Shown here one piece after another: positions 17,491-26,691 of a DNA stretch of 64,000 nucleotides; position 1 is the first letter of the stretch, and each line of letters starts with the position of its first letter. The notes beneath the pieces are model-generated. The model did not search any database and was not told the DNA's origin. It saw only the letters and a list, made by a program, of their open reading frames with translations. Source of the DNA: Verrucomicrobiota bacterium (GTDB lineage Bacteria; Verrucomicrobiota; Verrucomicrobiia; CAIQCK01); the NCBI GenBank assembly GCA_026397915.1, contig JAPLTX010000045.1:80915-144914 (forward strand), read 5' to 3'. The translations under genes were made by a program, and so were the position numbers.

Positions 17491-18228
17491 CTACCGGCTC
17501 GCGTGCTCGGCGGCCGGCTCATACTCGCCGGACCAGTATAGAATCCGGCCGCACTGCTCGCAAGTAACCATCTCCGCGCTGCGCTTGGCCTGGTGCACGA
17601 CCTGCGGCGGCAACTGAAGATGACAACCGCCGCAATTTCCATGCTGAAGCGGCACGATCGCCACATCCTGCCGATGCCTCATGATACGCTCATACCGGCT
17701 CAGGAATGACTCATCCACCGTGGCAGAAAGAGCCGCGCGCTCCGCTTTGAGCTTCTCGATCTCCTCCTTCATCGCTGACTCGCGCTTACCGATGGTTTCC
17801 TTCTGCCGCTGCGCTTGGGCATTCACGTCGTTGAGAACCTGCTGCTCGGCCTTGATCTCCGTGGCGAGTTTCTCGCTCCGTTCCATCAAATCGAGTTCCT
17901 TGTCCTCGATCTTGAAAATCTCCTTCTCGGCGTTCGCCACCTCGTGGGCCAGCGCCTGGTATTCCTCGTTCTTTTTCGTCTGGACCTGTTGTGAGCGCCA
18001 CTTGTCTATTTGCGTGCGCTTGCTGCCCACATCGTTCTCCAACTGCTTGCGCTCTGCCTCCGTGAGCTTGGCCTTCAGCTTCAACTCGTCCAGCCGGCTC
18101 ATCGCCGCCTTCGCACGCTCCTCGATCTCCACGCGCTCGGCGGGAATGCGCACGAGTTGCTGCTCCAACTGAATCAACCGCTTGTCGCGGTCCTGGATGA
18201 CTAAAAGCTTTTCAATTTCCGGTGACAC
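17491..18228 (-). CDS. Coiled-coil C4 zinc-ribbon protein (DUF164/CT398 type)
   Basis: The 245-residue protein is mostly long coiled coil (residues 5-180), followed by a C4 zinc ribbon: GNCGGCHLQLP and MVTCEQCGRILYW supply the four cysteines. This is the layout of the Chlamydia CT398/zf-RING_7 family, a probable nucleic-acid or sigma/secretion-associated scaffold with no firm function. The start is GTG (18226-18228). RNase P RNA follows immediately on the same strand. Confidence 0.85.
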   Translation of the reverse strand: MSPEIEKLLVIQDRDKRLIQLEQQLVRIPAERVEIEERAKAAMSRLDELKLKAKLTEAERKQLENDVGSKRTQIDKWRSQQVQTKKNEEYQALAHEVANAEKEIFKIEDKELDLMERSEKLATEIKAEQQVLNDVNAQAQRQKETIGKRESAMKEEIEKLKAERAALSATVDESFLSRYERIMRHRQDVAIVPLQHGNCGGCHLQLPPQVVHQAKRSAEMVTCEQCGRILYWSGEYEPAAEHASR

Positions 18229-18461
18229 GGCGTTAACAATAACTTCTCGCGCCGAATGATGTCAACGTGTCCTTTGCACCAACAACGTCATTCCCGATTG
18301 TGCCACGCCCGCTCTGCCGCGAGGTGGCCTGCCCCGAAGCCTTGTCCACCTTTGCCGGCTTGATAACGCGACCTGGCAACCGCTAGAGAGTCGGCGGGCA
18401 AAGGAAGACGCCCGTTTTTCCTCTTGCGGGGCGGGGCAATGGTTTTTACAGTGCATCCCTT

Positions 18462-19508
18462 ATGTCAACGGCAGCCGACCGCTCCGGCGGTGCATTCAAA
18501 TTTAGCGACGTGCTCGGGCCGATCGAGCCAGCCTTGGCGCGGGTCGAGGAACGGCTTGCGGAACAGGTGGGCGCGTTCCATCCAGGCGTGAGCGACTACG
18601 TCCGCTACGCGCTGGGCACGCAGGGCAAACGGCTGCGGCCGGCGTTAGCGTTGCTTGGCGGCGGCGCTTGCGGCGCACTGAACAATTACCACACGACGTT
18701 CGCGGTGATCGTGGAGATGATTCATCTGGCGACGTTGGTGCATGACGACATCATGGACGGCGCGACGATGCGCCGCCACAAGCTCACCGTCAGCGCCCGC
18801 TGGGGCAGCGAAATCTCCGTGTTGCTCGGCGATTGCCTTTTCGCCCACGCCCTGAAGTTGGCGACGGATTTTCCCGACATGGAAGTCTGCCGGCGGATCG
18901 CGCACGCCACAAACGTAGTCTGCGAAGGCGAAATCCTTCAGACGCAGCGGCGGTTCGACTTGGAACTGTCCATCGAGGATTATTTGAAGTTTGTGGAGAT
19001 GAAGACGGCGGAGCTGTTCGCCGTCTCGTGCGAACTCGGCGCGTTTCTCAGCGGAGCGGCGGTGCCGGTGAAGGACTCCTTGCGCAACTACGGCATGGCG
19101 CTCGGCATCGCCTACCAGATTTATGACGACTGCGTGGACATCTTCGAGCAGGAGAACGAGGCCGGTAAATCGCTCGGCACGGATCTCAACAAGGGCAAGC
19201 TCACGCTCCCGATCCTGACCCTGCTCCGCCGCGCCAGCGAGGCCGAACGCGACCAGATCTCGATAGACCTGACAAGCCATTCCATCCAAGGCGCGGCCCG
19301 GCTCGCGACGCTGGTGGTGAAGCACCGCACGCTCGACGCGTCGCTGGAGATGATCGAGCGTTACCTGGACACCGCGCTCGATTCGTTGAAGCCGCTGCCG
19401 CCATCGGAGTTCACCACGGCGCTGCGCAACCTGGCGTTCTTCCTCCAGAGCCGCAGCCTCGCGCTGGCCGGCGGCCAGAAGCCCGTGCCAGCTTCCGCGA
19501 ACCACTGA
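18462..19508 (+). CDS. Long-chain polyprenyl diphosphate synthase
   Basis: The 348-residue protein has both Asp-rich motifs of trans-prenyltransferases: HDDIMDGATMRR (first DDxxD) and YQIYDDCVDIFEQE (second), plus GKSLGTDLNKGKLTLPIL. The residue five before the first motif is Ala, as in long-chain (hepta/octaprenyl) enzymes. It makes the side chain of a quinone. The 233-bp gap upstream, shared with the divergent zinc-ribbon gene, must hold promoters for both, but none is convincing. Confidence 0.9.
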   Translation: MSTAADRSGGAFKFSDVLGPIEPALARVEERLAEQVGAFHPGVSDYVRYALGTQGKRLRPALALLGGGACGALNNYHTTFAVIVEMIHLATLVHDDIMDGATMRRHKLTVSARWGSEISVLLGDCLFAHALKLATDFPDMEVCRRIAHATNVVCEGEILQTQRRFDLELSIEDYLKFVEMKTAELFAVSCELGAFLSGAAVPVKDSLRNYGMALGIAYQIYDDCVDIFEQENEAGKSLGTDLNKGKLTLPILTLLRRASEAERDQISIDLTSHSIQGAARLATLVVKHRTLDASLEMIERYLDTALDSLKPLPPSEFTTALRNLAFFLQSRSLALAGGQKPVPASANH

Positions 19509-19523
19509 CGACGGCTCGCCGCC

Positions 19524-20570
19524 ATGTCACCCCGGCTCGATCCCCGCGTGTTCTGCCTGCCGGTCGCTGACATCCGCCGCGGTTTCTACACCGACGCCTA
19601 TTTCACCCGCACCCGCCGTATTCTCCAGCGCGACGACCGCCATCCGCGGGTGTTGATGCAGGTCTTCACGCGCGGCAACGGGACTGTCTGCGGCACGGAC
19701 GAGGCCATTGCTGTCCTCAAGCTCTGCGCCGACAAGCCGCGCGCGCTCCGCATCCGCGCCCTGCGCGACGGCGCGCCGATGCGTCCGCACGACACCGTGA
19801 TGACCATCGAGGGCGATTACGCGACGTTCGCGCATCTGGAGACGGTTTATCTCGGCATCCTCGCGCGGCGCTCGGCGCTGGCCACCAATGTCCGGCACGT
19901 CGTCGAGGCCGCCGCCGGTAAATCAGTTTATTTTTTCCCCGCGCGCTTCGACCATTGGCTGAACCAACCCGGCGACGGCTGGGCGGCAAAGGTTGGCGGC
20001 GCGGCGGGCGTTTCCACCGATGCCAACGCCGCTTGGTGGCGCGGCGCCGGCATTGGCACAATTCCGCACGGTTTGATCGGCGCCTACGACGGCGACACCG
20101 TAGCGGCTGCCGAGGCCTTCGACCGCCATATCCCTCGTAATGTCAACCGCGTTGTGTTGGTGGATTGGGACAACGACTGCGTCGGCACCGCCTTGGCATG
20201 CGCCCGCGCCCTCGGCCGCCGGCTTTGGGGCGTGCGGCTGGACACTTCCAAAGACCTGCGCGACCACAGCGTGTGCGGCCGCGGCCCGGCCAGTTACGGC
20301 GTTTGCGCAGAACTGGTGCGAAATGTCCGGAATGCTTTGAACGTAAACGGCTTCGGTTGGGTCAAAATTGTCGTTAGCGGTGGATTCACCGCCGACAAGG
20401 TGAAACGATTTGTGAAAGACCAGGTCCCATTCGATGTCGTTGGCGTAGGTTCGTCCCTCTTGCAGGGGCGGATTGACTTCACCGCGGACATCGTTCGAGT
20501 GAACGGGCGGCCGTGTTCCAAGGTCGGGCGCACGCTCCGCTCCAATCCACGTCTTCGTTTGGTGAGTTGA
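19524..20570 (+). CDS. pncB: Nicotinate phosphoribosyltransferase, short form
   Basis: The 348-residue protein resembles the short (Thermoplasma-like) NAPRTases: FYTDAYFTRT near the N-terminus, VGGAAGVSTDANAAW, GTIPHGLIGAYDGDTVAA, the PRPP-site region RLWGVRLDTSKDLRDHS, and KIVVSGGFTADKVKRF followed by VGVGSSLLQGRIDFTADIV. It joins nicotinate to PRPP to salvage NAD. The gene lies 15 bases after the prenyl synthase and ends 2 bases before the sigma factor gene, so it is probably co-transcribed with both. Confidence 0.85.
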   Translation: MSPRLDPRVFCLPVADIRRGFYTDAYFTRTRRILQRDDRHPRVLMQVFTRGNGTVCGTDEAIAVLKLCADKPRALRIRALRDGAPMRPHDTVMTIEGDYATFAHLETVYLGILARRSALATNVRHVVEAAAGKSVYFFPARFDHWLNQPGDGWAAKVGGAAGVSTDANAAWWRGAGIGTIPHGLIGAYDGDTVAAAEAFDRHIPRNVNRVVLVDWDNDCVGTALACARALGRRLWGVRLDTSKDLRDHSVCGRGPASYGVCAELVRNVRNALNVNGFGWVKIVVSGGFTADKVKRFVKDQVPFDVVGVGSSLLQGRIDFTADIVRVNGRPCSKVGRTLRSNPRLRLVS

Positions 20571-20572
20571 TT

Positions 20573-21223
20573 ATGGTGTCAGCCTTGGTAAGTTCAGCGG
20601 AAACAGCGATGGACCTTCCCACGCAACCAGTTTCCGCGCTCGGTGATGACGCGGCGCTCGTCGAGCGCGCCCGCGCCAACGATCCCGCTGCGTTTGACGA
20701 ACTGGTCCAGCGTTACAAGCAGCGGATCTACGGGACGATCTATCACATGACCTCCAACCACGAGGACGCCAACGACCTCGCGCAGGAGACGTTCATCCGC
20801 GCCTTCAAGAACCTCCACCGATTCAAAGGCGACTCCTCCTTTTACACCTGGATCTACCGCATCGCCGTCAACACAACGATTAACTTCCTCAACAGCCATC
20901 GCCGCCGCTCCAAGAACTTCCTCAGCCTTGACGACGTGGACGCCCGCGTGCAGGACGACCCCGACTTCATCGAGCGCACCAGCGGCGAAGGCCCGGCCGG
21001 CGAAGTCGCCGCCAACGAACTGATGCGGCAGCTCAACGTCGCGCTGCAAAAGCTTTCACCGGATCACCGGCTTGTCGTCACGCTTTACGACATTCAAGGT
21101 CTCTCGCACGCCGAGATCGCCAAAATCACAAACAGCTCGGAAGGAACCGTCCGCTCGCGACTCTACTACGCGCGGCTCCAACTACAGCAGTTGTTGAAAC
21201 GCTATCTGCCGGAGAAGAACTGA
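20573..21223 (+). CDS. ECF-family RNA polymerase sigma factor
   Basis: About 216 residues. Region 2 is DPAAFDELVQRYKQRIYGTI...EDANDLAQETFIRAF and STFY-like SSFYTWIYRIAVNTTINFL; region 4 is LSPDHRLVVTLYDIQGLSHA with EIAKITNSSEGTVRSRLYYA. This is the RpoE/SigW type. The two genes that follow encode a one-TM protein in the anti-sigma position and a PDZ protein, so the trio looks like an envelope-stress regulator. The start MVSALVSS follows the upstream stop by 2 bases. Confidence 0.92.
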   Translation: MVSALVSSAETAMDLPTQPVSALGDDAALVERARANDPAAFDELVQRYKQRIYGTIYHMTSNHEDANDLAQETFIRAFKNLHRFKGDSSFYTWIYRIAVNTTINFLNSHRRRSKNFLSLDDVDARVQDDPDFIERTSGEGPAGEVAANELMRQLNVALQKLSPDHRLVVTLYDIQGLSHAEIAKITNSSEGTVRSRLYYARLQLQQLLKRYLPEKN

Positions 21224-21228
21224 CCGCC

Positions 21229-21921
21229 ATGTCCCAAACGCCACAACCCAACGACCCGCAATTCGACGACCTGCGCCGTCTGCTGGCAATGAAACGAGCT
21301 GAGCGTCCGCCGCAGGAGACGATGGACGGTTTTCTTGACGAGTTTCACAAGCGGCTCGCGAATGAGCAGGTCGCCGACGCTGCACGCCGCGCCAACTCGT
21401 GGTGGCTGCGGCTGCGCGAACGGCTCGGCATCGCGCCCGCCGTGCCCGGTGACGAGGCGTTTCCGGCGCTGCGCCGGCTGCTGTCGCTGAAGCGTTACGA
21501 GCACCCCTCCCCCGCTTACCTCGACAACTTCCTGATGCGGCTGAACCGCAGGTTGCTCGCCGAGCAGATGCATCCAGTTGCATTCTGGGCGCGGTTGCGC
21601 GAATCGCTCACGGAACGGCCACTTGCCTTCGCGCAGGTCGGCGTAGCCTTCGCGCTCACGTTTGTGCTGACGATTCAATTCTACAACTACTGGCAGCGTC
21701 CCGATGTTTCTGCGACTGCCCAAGCGTCTGCGCCAACAATCATCGCCGCCGCCGCGCCGGAGCGGCAGGTGCATGTCACCTACGACGACGCTCATGTTGT
21801 GGACGCCCCGGATGGCTCGGTCGTCATGCTGCCCGCGGGAGTAACGCATCCGCACGTCCACTTCGTCATGGATCACGTGGATTTCACACCAAAAGTTTAT
21901 GCTGCTTCGTTCAATTACTAA
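21229..21921 (+). CDS. Putative membrane anti-sigma factor with internal duplication
   Basis: The 230-residue protein has one membrane helix (LAFAQVGVAFALTFVLTIQF, about residues 132-151) with a 130-residue cytoplasmic N-terminus and a short periplasmic tail rich in His (THPHVHFVMDHV). The N-terminus holds two copies of a 36-residue unit (residues 12-47 and 78-113) sharing LRRLL..KR and a later RL..EQ. There is no zinc-binding HxxxCxxC anti-sigma motif. Position right behind an ECF sigma gene (5-base gap) is the main reason for the call. Confidence 0.6.
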   Translation: MSQTPQPNDPQFDDLRRLLAMKRAERPPQETMDGFLDEFHKRLANEQVADAARRANSWWLRLRERLGIAPAVPGDEAFPALRRLLSLKRYEHPSPAYLDNFLMRLNRRLLAEQMHPVAFWARLRESLTERPLAFAQVGVAFALTFVLTIQFYNYWQRPDVSATAQASAPTIIAAAAPERQVHVTYDDAHVVDAPDGSVVMLPAGVTHPHVHFVMDHVDFTPKVYAASFNY

Positions 21922-22993
21922 GGCGGCCTTCACCCTGCTGATGCTGTCGGCGCTTGCCCCGGTGCGCGCACAAGACCTGTCCGTCGCAACGTTCGAGCGC
22001 GCCGTCGTTGCCGTCTGCAACCGCAGCATCGCCAGCGTCGTGCGCGTCAAGGCCATCCTGCCAGAGGAAGGCGGCGGCGTGGAAGCCGACCCGCGCGCGT
22101 TGCGACTGCGCGCCGGCAGTGGATTCTTCGTGGACCCAAAGGGCGAGATCCTCACCGCCGCCAGCGTGGTCTCCGGGGCACACAAGATTTTCATCGAGTG
22201 GCAAAACCAGCGCTTCGAGGCAAAGCTCGTCGGCATTGATCGCGAGCGTAGTAACCTCGCGCTCTTGCAGGTGACCGGCCTACCCCCACAGGTGCACTTC
22301 CCCGCGCTGCCGCTCGACGAGAAAGTCTCCACCGATCCCGGCTCACTGGTGATCATGCTCGGTTTCCCAGGCGACCTGCCCGCGTCGCCGTCGGTCGGCT
22401 TTGTCGGCTCGATGGCGATGTATCGCAACACCCCGTTGATGATGACACGTGTGAACACCAACCCCGGCGAGAGCGGCGCGCCGTTCCTCAACGCTCGCGG
22501 CCAGGTTGCCGGCGTGCTCTTCGGTGCATCATCGCAACTGTCCTCGATGGCTTTTGCGCTGCCCACGCGCGCCGCCCTGCGCGTTGCCGCCGACCTGCGG
22601 CAGTTCGGCGAACCGCGCTACGGTTCGCTCGGCCTCAACGTCCGGCAGGTGCAGGTATTGACCGCCACCAACGCGCCCCCACAGCCCGCCATCCGGATTG
22701 AGCAGGTTCTGCCCGATACCGTCTCCGAACAAGCTGGCGCGCGCCCCGGTGACCTTCTGCTCTCGATCAACCAAAAGCCGACACGGCTGCTGACCGACGT
22801 CGCCGAGGCAATGTTTTACCTTCGTGTCGGCGAGCAAGCCCAGATTCAAATCCTGCGCTCCAACCAACTCGCGCAGATCGTCATGACCGTCATGCCACGT
22901 CCCGCGCCAGCCGCCGCCTCCACGACGCAGACCGACCCTTCCGCGCCGCCTGCGCCGGTTCTTGTGGTTCCCGCGTCGTTCCCAAACCGGTAA
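21899..22993 (+). CDS. HtrA/DegP-like PDZ protein with degraded catalytic triad
   Basis: The 364-residue protein has a signal peptide (residues 1-24), a trypsin-like domain (about 40-235), a PDZ domain (about 245-335) and a Pro/Ala-rich tail. Aligned by eye to HtrA, the catalytic His position is Ser89 (ILTAASVVSGA), the Asp is Asn119 (RERSNLALLQV) and only Ser192 remains (NPGESGAPF). It is therefore probably not a protease but a periplasmic sensor or chaperone. It overlaps the putative anti-sigma gene by 23 bases, so the two products are likely coupled. Confidence 0.8.
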   Translation: MLLRSITKAAFTLLMLSALAPVRAQDLSVATFERAVVAVCNRSIASVVRVKAILPEEGGGVEADPRALRLRAGSGFFVDPKGEILTAASVVSGAHKIFIEWQNQRFEAKLVGIDRERSNLALLQVTGLPPQVHFPALPLDEKVSTDPGSLVIMLGFPGDLPASPSVGFVGSMAMYRNTPLMMTRVNTNPGESGAPFLNARGQVAGVLFGASSQLSSMAFALPTRAALRVAADLRQFGEPRYGSLGLNVRQVQVLTATNAPPQPAIRIEQVLPDTVSEQAGARPGDLLLSINQKPTRLLTDVAEAMFYLRVGEQAQIQILRSNQLAQIVMTVMPRPAPAAASTTQTDPSAPPAPVLVVPASFPNR

Positions 22994-23099
22994 CCGCCGC
23001 CGGCGGAAGCTCCACTGCTTCGCTTCTTTCTGCTGCCACTCCTTGTGTCCGCCGCCCTGGTTGCCTATACTCCGGGCCTTCGATGATGAAGATAACACA

Positions 23100-24494
23100 A
23101 TGAAATGGACTTTTTACGGCGCAGCGCAGACGACGACCGGCTCGCGGCACATGCTGGACGTCAACAACACGCGGCTCATGGTGGAGTGCGGCATGTTCCA
23201 AGGCCCACGCGCGGAATCCATTGAGCGCAACAGCGGCTTTCCTTTCGACCCGAAGGCAGTCGAGGCGGTCGTGGTCAGCCACGCGCATATTGATCACACC
23301 GGCGCGCTGCCGACACTGGTGAAACGCGGCTTTACCGGCAACATCTACGCCACCAACGCCACACGCGACCTCTCGGCGGTGATGCTCCAGGACAGCGCCC
23401 ACGTGCAGCGTTACGACGCGGAGTTCGTTTCCCGGAAGCGTGCGAAGAAGGGCCTGCCACCTGTCGCCCCGATCTACAACGAAAAGGAAGCGGAGGCGAC
23501 CATCCGCCAGTTCGTCGGGTTGGGCTACGAACGCCCGCTCTGGATAGCCGATGGCGTCCAGGTCCGCTTTCGCGACGCAGGCCACATCCTCGGCTCGGCC
23601 GAGGTTTATCTGAACGTCCGCGAAGGAAGCCGCAAGCTGCGCATCGGCTTCAGCGGGGACGTAGGACGCGGGCGCGATCCGTTGCTGCGCGATCCGACGC
23701 CGATGGAGGACCTGGACGTGCTGCTCATTGAGAGCACCTATGGCAACCGCGAGCACGAACCGATGGACCACATCAACGACCGCCTCTGCGCCATCGTCAA
23801 CCGAGCCATCGAGCGCAACGGCAAGATCATCATCCCGGCGTTCGCCGTCGGGCGCACACAACACATCGTCTATGCGCTGCATCGGCTGACGGAGGAGAAA
23901 TGCATTCCGAAGCTCCCAATCTTTGTGGATAGTCCGCTGGCGGTGAACGCCACCGAGATTTTCCGGCTGCACCCCGAGTGTTTCAACCTGGACATCTACG
24001 AACAGTTGATGGCGCGGCACAATCCGTTCGGCATGGAGCAGCTCAAATACATCCGCGACGTGGAGCAATCCATCGCCTTGAACGACCTGAAGGAGCCGTG
24101 CATCATCATCTCCGCGTCGGGGATGGCCGAGGCCGGGCGCATCTGCCATCACCTCCACAACAACATCAGCGACGAGCGCAACACGATCATCATGGTCGGC
24201 TTCTGCGCCCAGCACACTCTCGGCGCGCGGCTCATCGCCGGGGAAAAACGCGTGCGTATTTTCGGTGAGGAACACGACGTGAAGGCGCAGGTGGAAGTGA
24301 TCTCAGCATTCAGCGCGCACGCCGGACGCACCGAGTTGCTGGAGTTTGCCCGGCGTGTGACCGGATCGCTGCAACACATCTGCGTGGTGCATGGCGAGGC
24401 GGAGCAGTCAAATGCGCTGGCGGCGGCACTGCGGGAGATGTTCCCCCGGTCGCAGGTTCACGTGCCGGCCATCAACAATGTTGTGGAGTTTTAA
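23100..24494 (+). CDS. MBL-fold beta-CASP ribonuclease
   Basis: The 464-residue protein starts MKWTFYGAAQTTTGSRHM and has the metallo-beta-lactamase motif SHAHIDHTGALP (residues about 60-71), SGDVGRGRDPLL, and the beta-CASP signatures IIPAFAVGRTQHIVY, ISASGMAEAGRI and FSAHAGRTELLEF, with a C-terminal HGEAEQSNALA. This is the CPSF73-like/RNA exonuclease group that cuts or degrades RNA with two zinc ions. An upstream reading from 22962 lacks conservation. It is followed after 5 bases by the AI-2E family gene. Confidence 0.9.
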   Translation: MKWTFYGAAQTTTGSRHMLDVNNTRLMVECGMFQGPRAESIERNSGFPFDPKAVEAVVVSHAHIDHTGALPTLVKRGFTGNIYATNATRDLSAVMLQDSAHVQRYDAEFVSRKRAKKGLPPVAPIYNEKEAEATIRQFVGLGYERPLWIADGVQVRFRDAGHILGSAEVYLNVREGSRKLRIGFSGDVGRGRDPLLRDPTPMEDLDVLLIESTYGNREHEPMDHINDRLCAIVNRAIERNGKIIIPAFAVGRTQHIVYALHRLTEEKCIPKLPIFVDSPLAVNATEIFRLHPECFNLDIYEQLMARHNPFGMEQLKYIRDVEQSIALNDLKEPCIIISASGMAEAGRICHHLHNNISDERNTIIMVGFCAQHTLGARLIAGEKRVRIFGEEHDVKAQVEVISAFSAHAGRTELLEFARRVTGSLQHICVVHGEAEQSNALAAALREMFPRSQVHVPAINNVVEF

Positions 24495-24499
24495 CGCAA

Positions 24500-25627
24500 A
24501 TGAATCCAGACCTCTTTACCGCCTGGCAACGTCGCGTCCTCGCCAACTCCTTGGTCGCGCTGGCGATCGCGTTCATTGTGGCGCTGACCGGTGCTAGCGT
24601 GCTGGTAGCGGCAACGCTGTTTACGAAGTTGCAGTGGGTCCTGCTGCCTGCCGCCATCGGCATGCTGGTCGCCTACCTGTTGATGCCAGTGGTGGATTGG
24701 CTTCACTCAAAGCGCCAGTGGTCGCGGTCCGCAGCGGTGCTGTTGGTGTTCAGCCTCACCATCATCGCGATCACCACCTTGGCTGCGCTCGCGCTGCCGG
24801 CCATCCTTCAGGAACTGACCGACTTCGGGCGTAGAATGCCCCAACACTTTCACCGCGCGGCCGTGGCCGCGAACCACCTGGCGGACAATGCGCGCTCCGT
24901 GAAAGCCTCCGGCGCATGGCAGGGGTTCATAGATCAACTCACCGCCAGCATCACCAGTTCGCTGCCTGATCTGGCACGGCATTTGACGGCCATGTTGCCC
25001 GCGATCCTCTCTAACGCGATCGGCCTGCTGAGCGCAGTTGTCGGTTTTCTCATCATTCCGATTTACGTTTTCTATTTCTTGCGGGACCCGGACTATTTCG
25101 CCACGAACTGGAAACTCTACGTGCCCGTGGCCAATCCCACCGTGCGCGACGACATCATCCGCCTTGTCGGCGAAATCAACGAGTCCGTGCAAGCGTTCTT
25201 CCGCGGCCAGTGCATCGTGGCGGCATGCGTCGGTGCGTTGTCAGCTCTCGGCTTCTACATCGTCGGCGTTGACTTCGCACTTCTGCTCGGCATCTGGGTT
25301 GGATTGTTCGATCTAGTGCCGCTGTTCGGCGTGGTCGCCGGCGCGATTCCAGCCGCGATCATCGCCTACTCCCAACATGGCGGCTGGCAGTTGCCCGCCG
25401 AAGCCATTGCGGTTTGCGTCGTCGTTCACCTGATCGAAAACTGGATTCTTGCGCCAAAAATCGTCGGCAATAAGACTGGCCTGCACCCTGTCACGATCGT
25501 GTTGTCCATCCTTATCTGGGGGCATCTGCTCGGCTTCATCGGGGTGCTGCTCGCCGTGCCGCTGACCTCCACGCTCACGGTGCTCTTCCGCCATTACCTC
25601 TGGCGTCGCCTGCCCGCGAAGTCATGA
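24500..25627 (+). CDS. AI-2E family transporter / permease
   Basis: The 375-residue integral membrane protein has about eight helices, with paired N-terminal helices, a soluble 100-residue loop and a C-terminal block including GIWVGLFDLVPLFGVVAGAI and ENWILAPKIVGNKTGLHPV, the most conserved segments of this family. Members export small molecules or exchange ions (TqsA, YdjX-like antiporters); the substrate is not predictable. It overlaps the next gene by 4 bases. Confidence 0.88.
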   Translation: MNPDLFTAWQRRVLANSLVALAIAFIVALTGASVLVAATLFTKLQWVLLPAAIGMLVAYLLMPVVDWLHSKRQWSRSAAVLLVFSLTIIAITTLAALALPAILQELTDFGRRMPQHFHRAAVAANHLADNARSVKASGAWQGFIDQLTASITSSLPDLARHLTAMLPAILSNAIGLLSAVVGFLIIPIYVFYFLRDPDYFATNWKLYVPVANPTVRDDIIRLVGEINESVQAFFRGQCIVAACVGALSALGFYIVGVDFALLLGIWVGLFDLVPLFGVVAGAIPAAIIAYSQHGGWQLPAEAIAVCVVVHLIENWILAPKIVGNKTGLHPVTIVLSILIWGHLLGFIGVLLAVPLTSTLTVLFRHYLWRRLPAKS

Positions 25628-26688
25628 ACCCGGATCTCTACCAACGGAGACTGACGTTCGCGATGGCGCTGTCGCTGGTGATCCATGTTTTCCTGGCGTG
25701 GTTCTACGCCTCCGCGCCGCTGACGCGCATGCTCGCCGGGCTTCTCGCGCGCCCCATCGCGATCCGGCAACTGCCCAAAGACCAACTGCGACGCCAGACC
25801 CCGCGCCGCCTGCCGCCCCAGTTGAGCTTTGTCGAGGTTGACGCCTTGCAGGCCACGAAGACACTGCCGCAAACCGCTAAGCTTTTCTCGGACCGCAATT
25901 CGATTGCCGCCAATCCCGCGCCGCGAAACCGCAGCGCCGAGACTCCAAAAATCGAAGGCCGCAAGCTGACGCAACTCGAGACCACCACCGCCCGCCTGCC
26001 GGCCAAGACGCAGCCGCGTCCCGCAACGCCGCCGCCGGCCCCTCAGGCGAAGCCGAAAGCGCCGAGCACGCCCGCGCGCGTCGAGACGCCAAAAGCCGTT
26101 GCCACGCCCAAGCCCGCCGAAGGCATTACGGCGGCTGAACCGCAGCGCCGCCCGCAGCAACAACAGCAACAACAAGCCGCGACAAACACAACCAAGCCGG
26201 CTGCCGACACGGCCGCTGCGTCGCAGCGGACGTCTCAACTCAAATTCGCCGAGTCCTCGTTCGGCTTGCGCCCCGTCCCCACCGACATGTCCTCCATTCA
26301 GCGCGACATCCCGACGATCGCCTCGGAAACCGACGCGGGTGTGACGCGGCGAGGCCCGACCGCGCTGAACGTCGTCGGCATGCCGCAAGGCGCTTACAGC
26401 AAAAAAATGTTCGCGGAGATTGGACGGCGCTGGACGCTGTTGCTGGAGCAATACTACGCCGACGGTCAGCCGGGCCGCGTCAAGCTCAGCTTCTCGCTTT
26501 ACCCGACGGGCCACGTGGATCATTTGAAGGTTGCGCAAAACACCGCTTCCCCTATTCTTGGAAGCTATTGCCAGAAGGCGGTGATTGATTGCGCCCCCTT
26601 CGATCCGTGGCCGCAGGAGTTGAAGCTGTTGGGCGGGGATCACTTGGATATCACGATAGATTTTAACGTTTATTTATACGAAAGGTAA
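25624..26688 (+). CDS. TonB/TolA-like energy transducer
   Basis: The 354-residue protein has a single N-terminal membrane helix (FAMALSLVIHVFLAWFYA) with a His inside it, as in TonB and TolA, then a long Pro/Ala/Lys/Gln-rich periplasmic spacer (residues 100-215, with a run of seven Gln), and a C-terminal alpha/beta domain of about 110 residues (FSLYPTGHVDHLKV) like TonB. The following genes encode ExbB/TolQ and ExbD/TolR, so the three form a proton-driven envelope energy-transfer complex. Which outer-membrane partner it serves is unknown. Confidence 0.75.
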   Translation: MNPDLYQRRLTFAMALSLVIHVFLAWFYASAPLTRMLAGLLARPIAIRQLPKDQLRRQTPRRLPPQLSFVEVDALQATKTLPQTAKLFSDRNSIAANPAPRNRSAETPKIEGRKLTQLETTTARLPAKTQPRPATPPPAPQAKPKAPSTPARVETPKAVATPKPAEGITAAEPQRRPQQQQQQQAATNTTKPAADTAAASQRTSQLKFAESSFGLRPVPTDMSSIQRDIPTIASETDAGVTRRGPTALNVVGMPQGAYSKKMFAEIGRRWTLLLEQYYADGQPGRVKLSFSLYPTGHVDHLKVAQNTASPILGSYCQKAVIDCAPFDPWPQELKLLGGDHLDITIDFNVYLYER

Positions 26689-26691
26689 AAC

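Noticed and set aside
18262..18456. 64-residue minus-strand frame between the zinc-ribbon and prenyl synthase genes
   Set aside because: Arg-rich composition typical of a random frame, no ribosome site, and it lies in the expected promoter region of two divergent genes.
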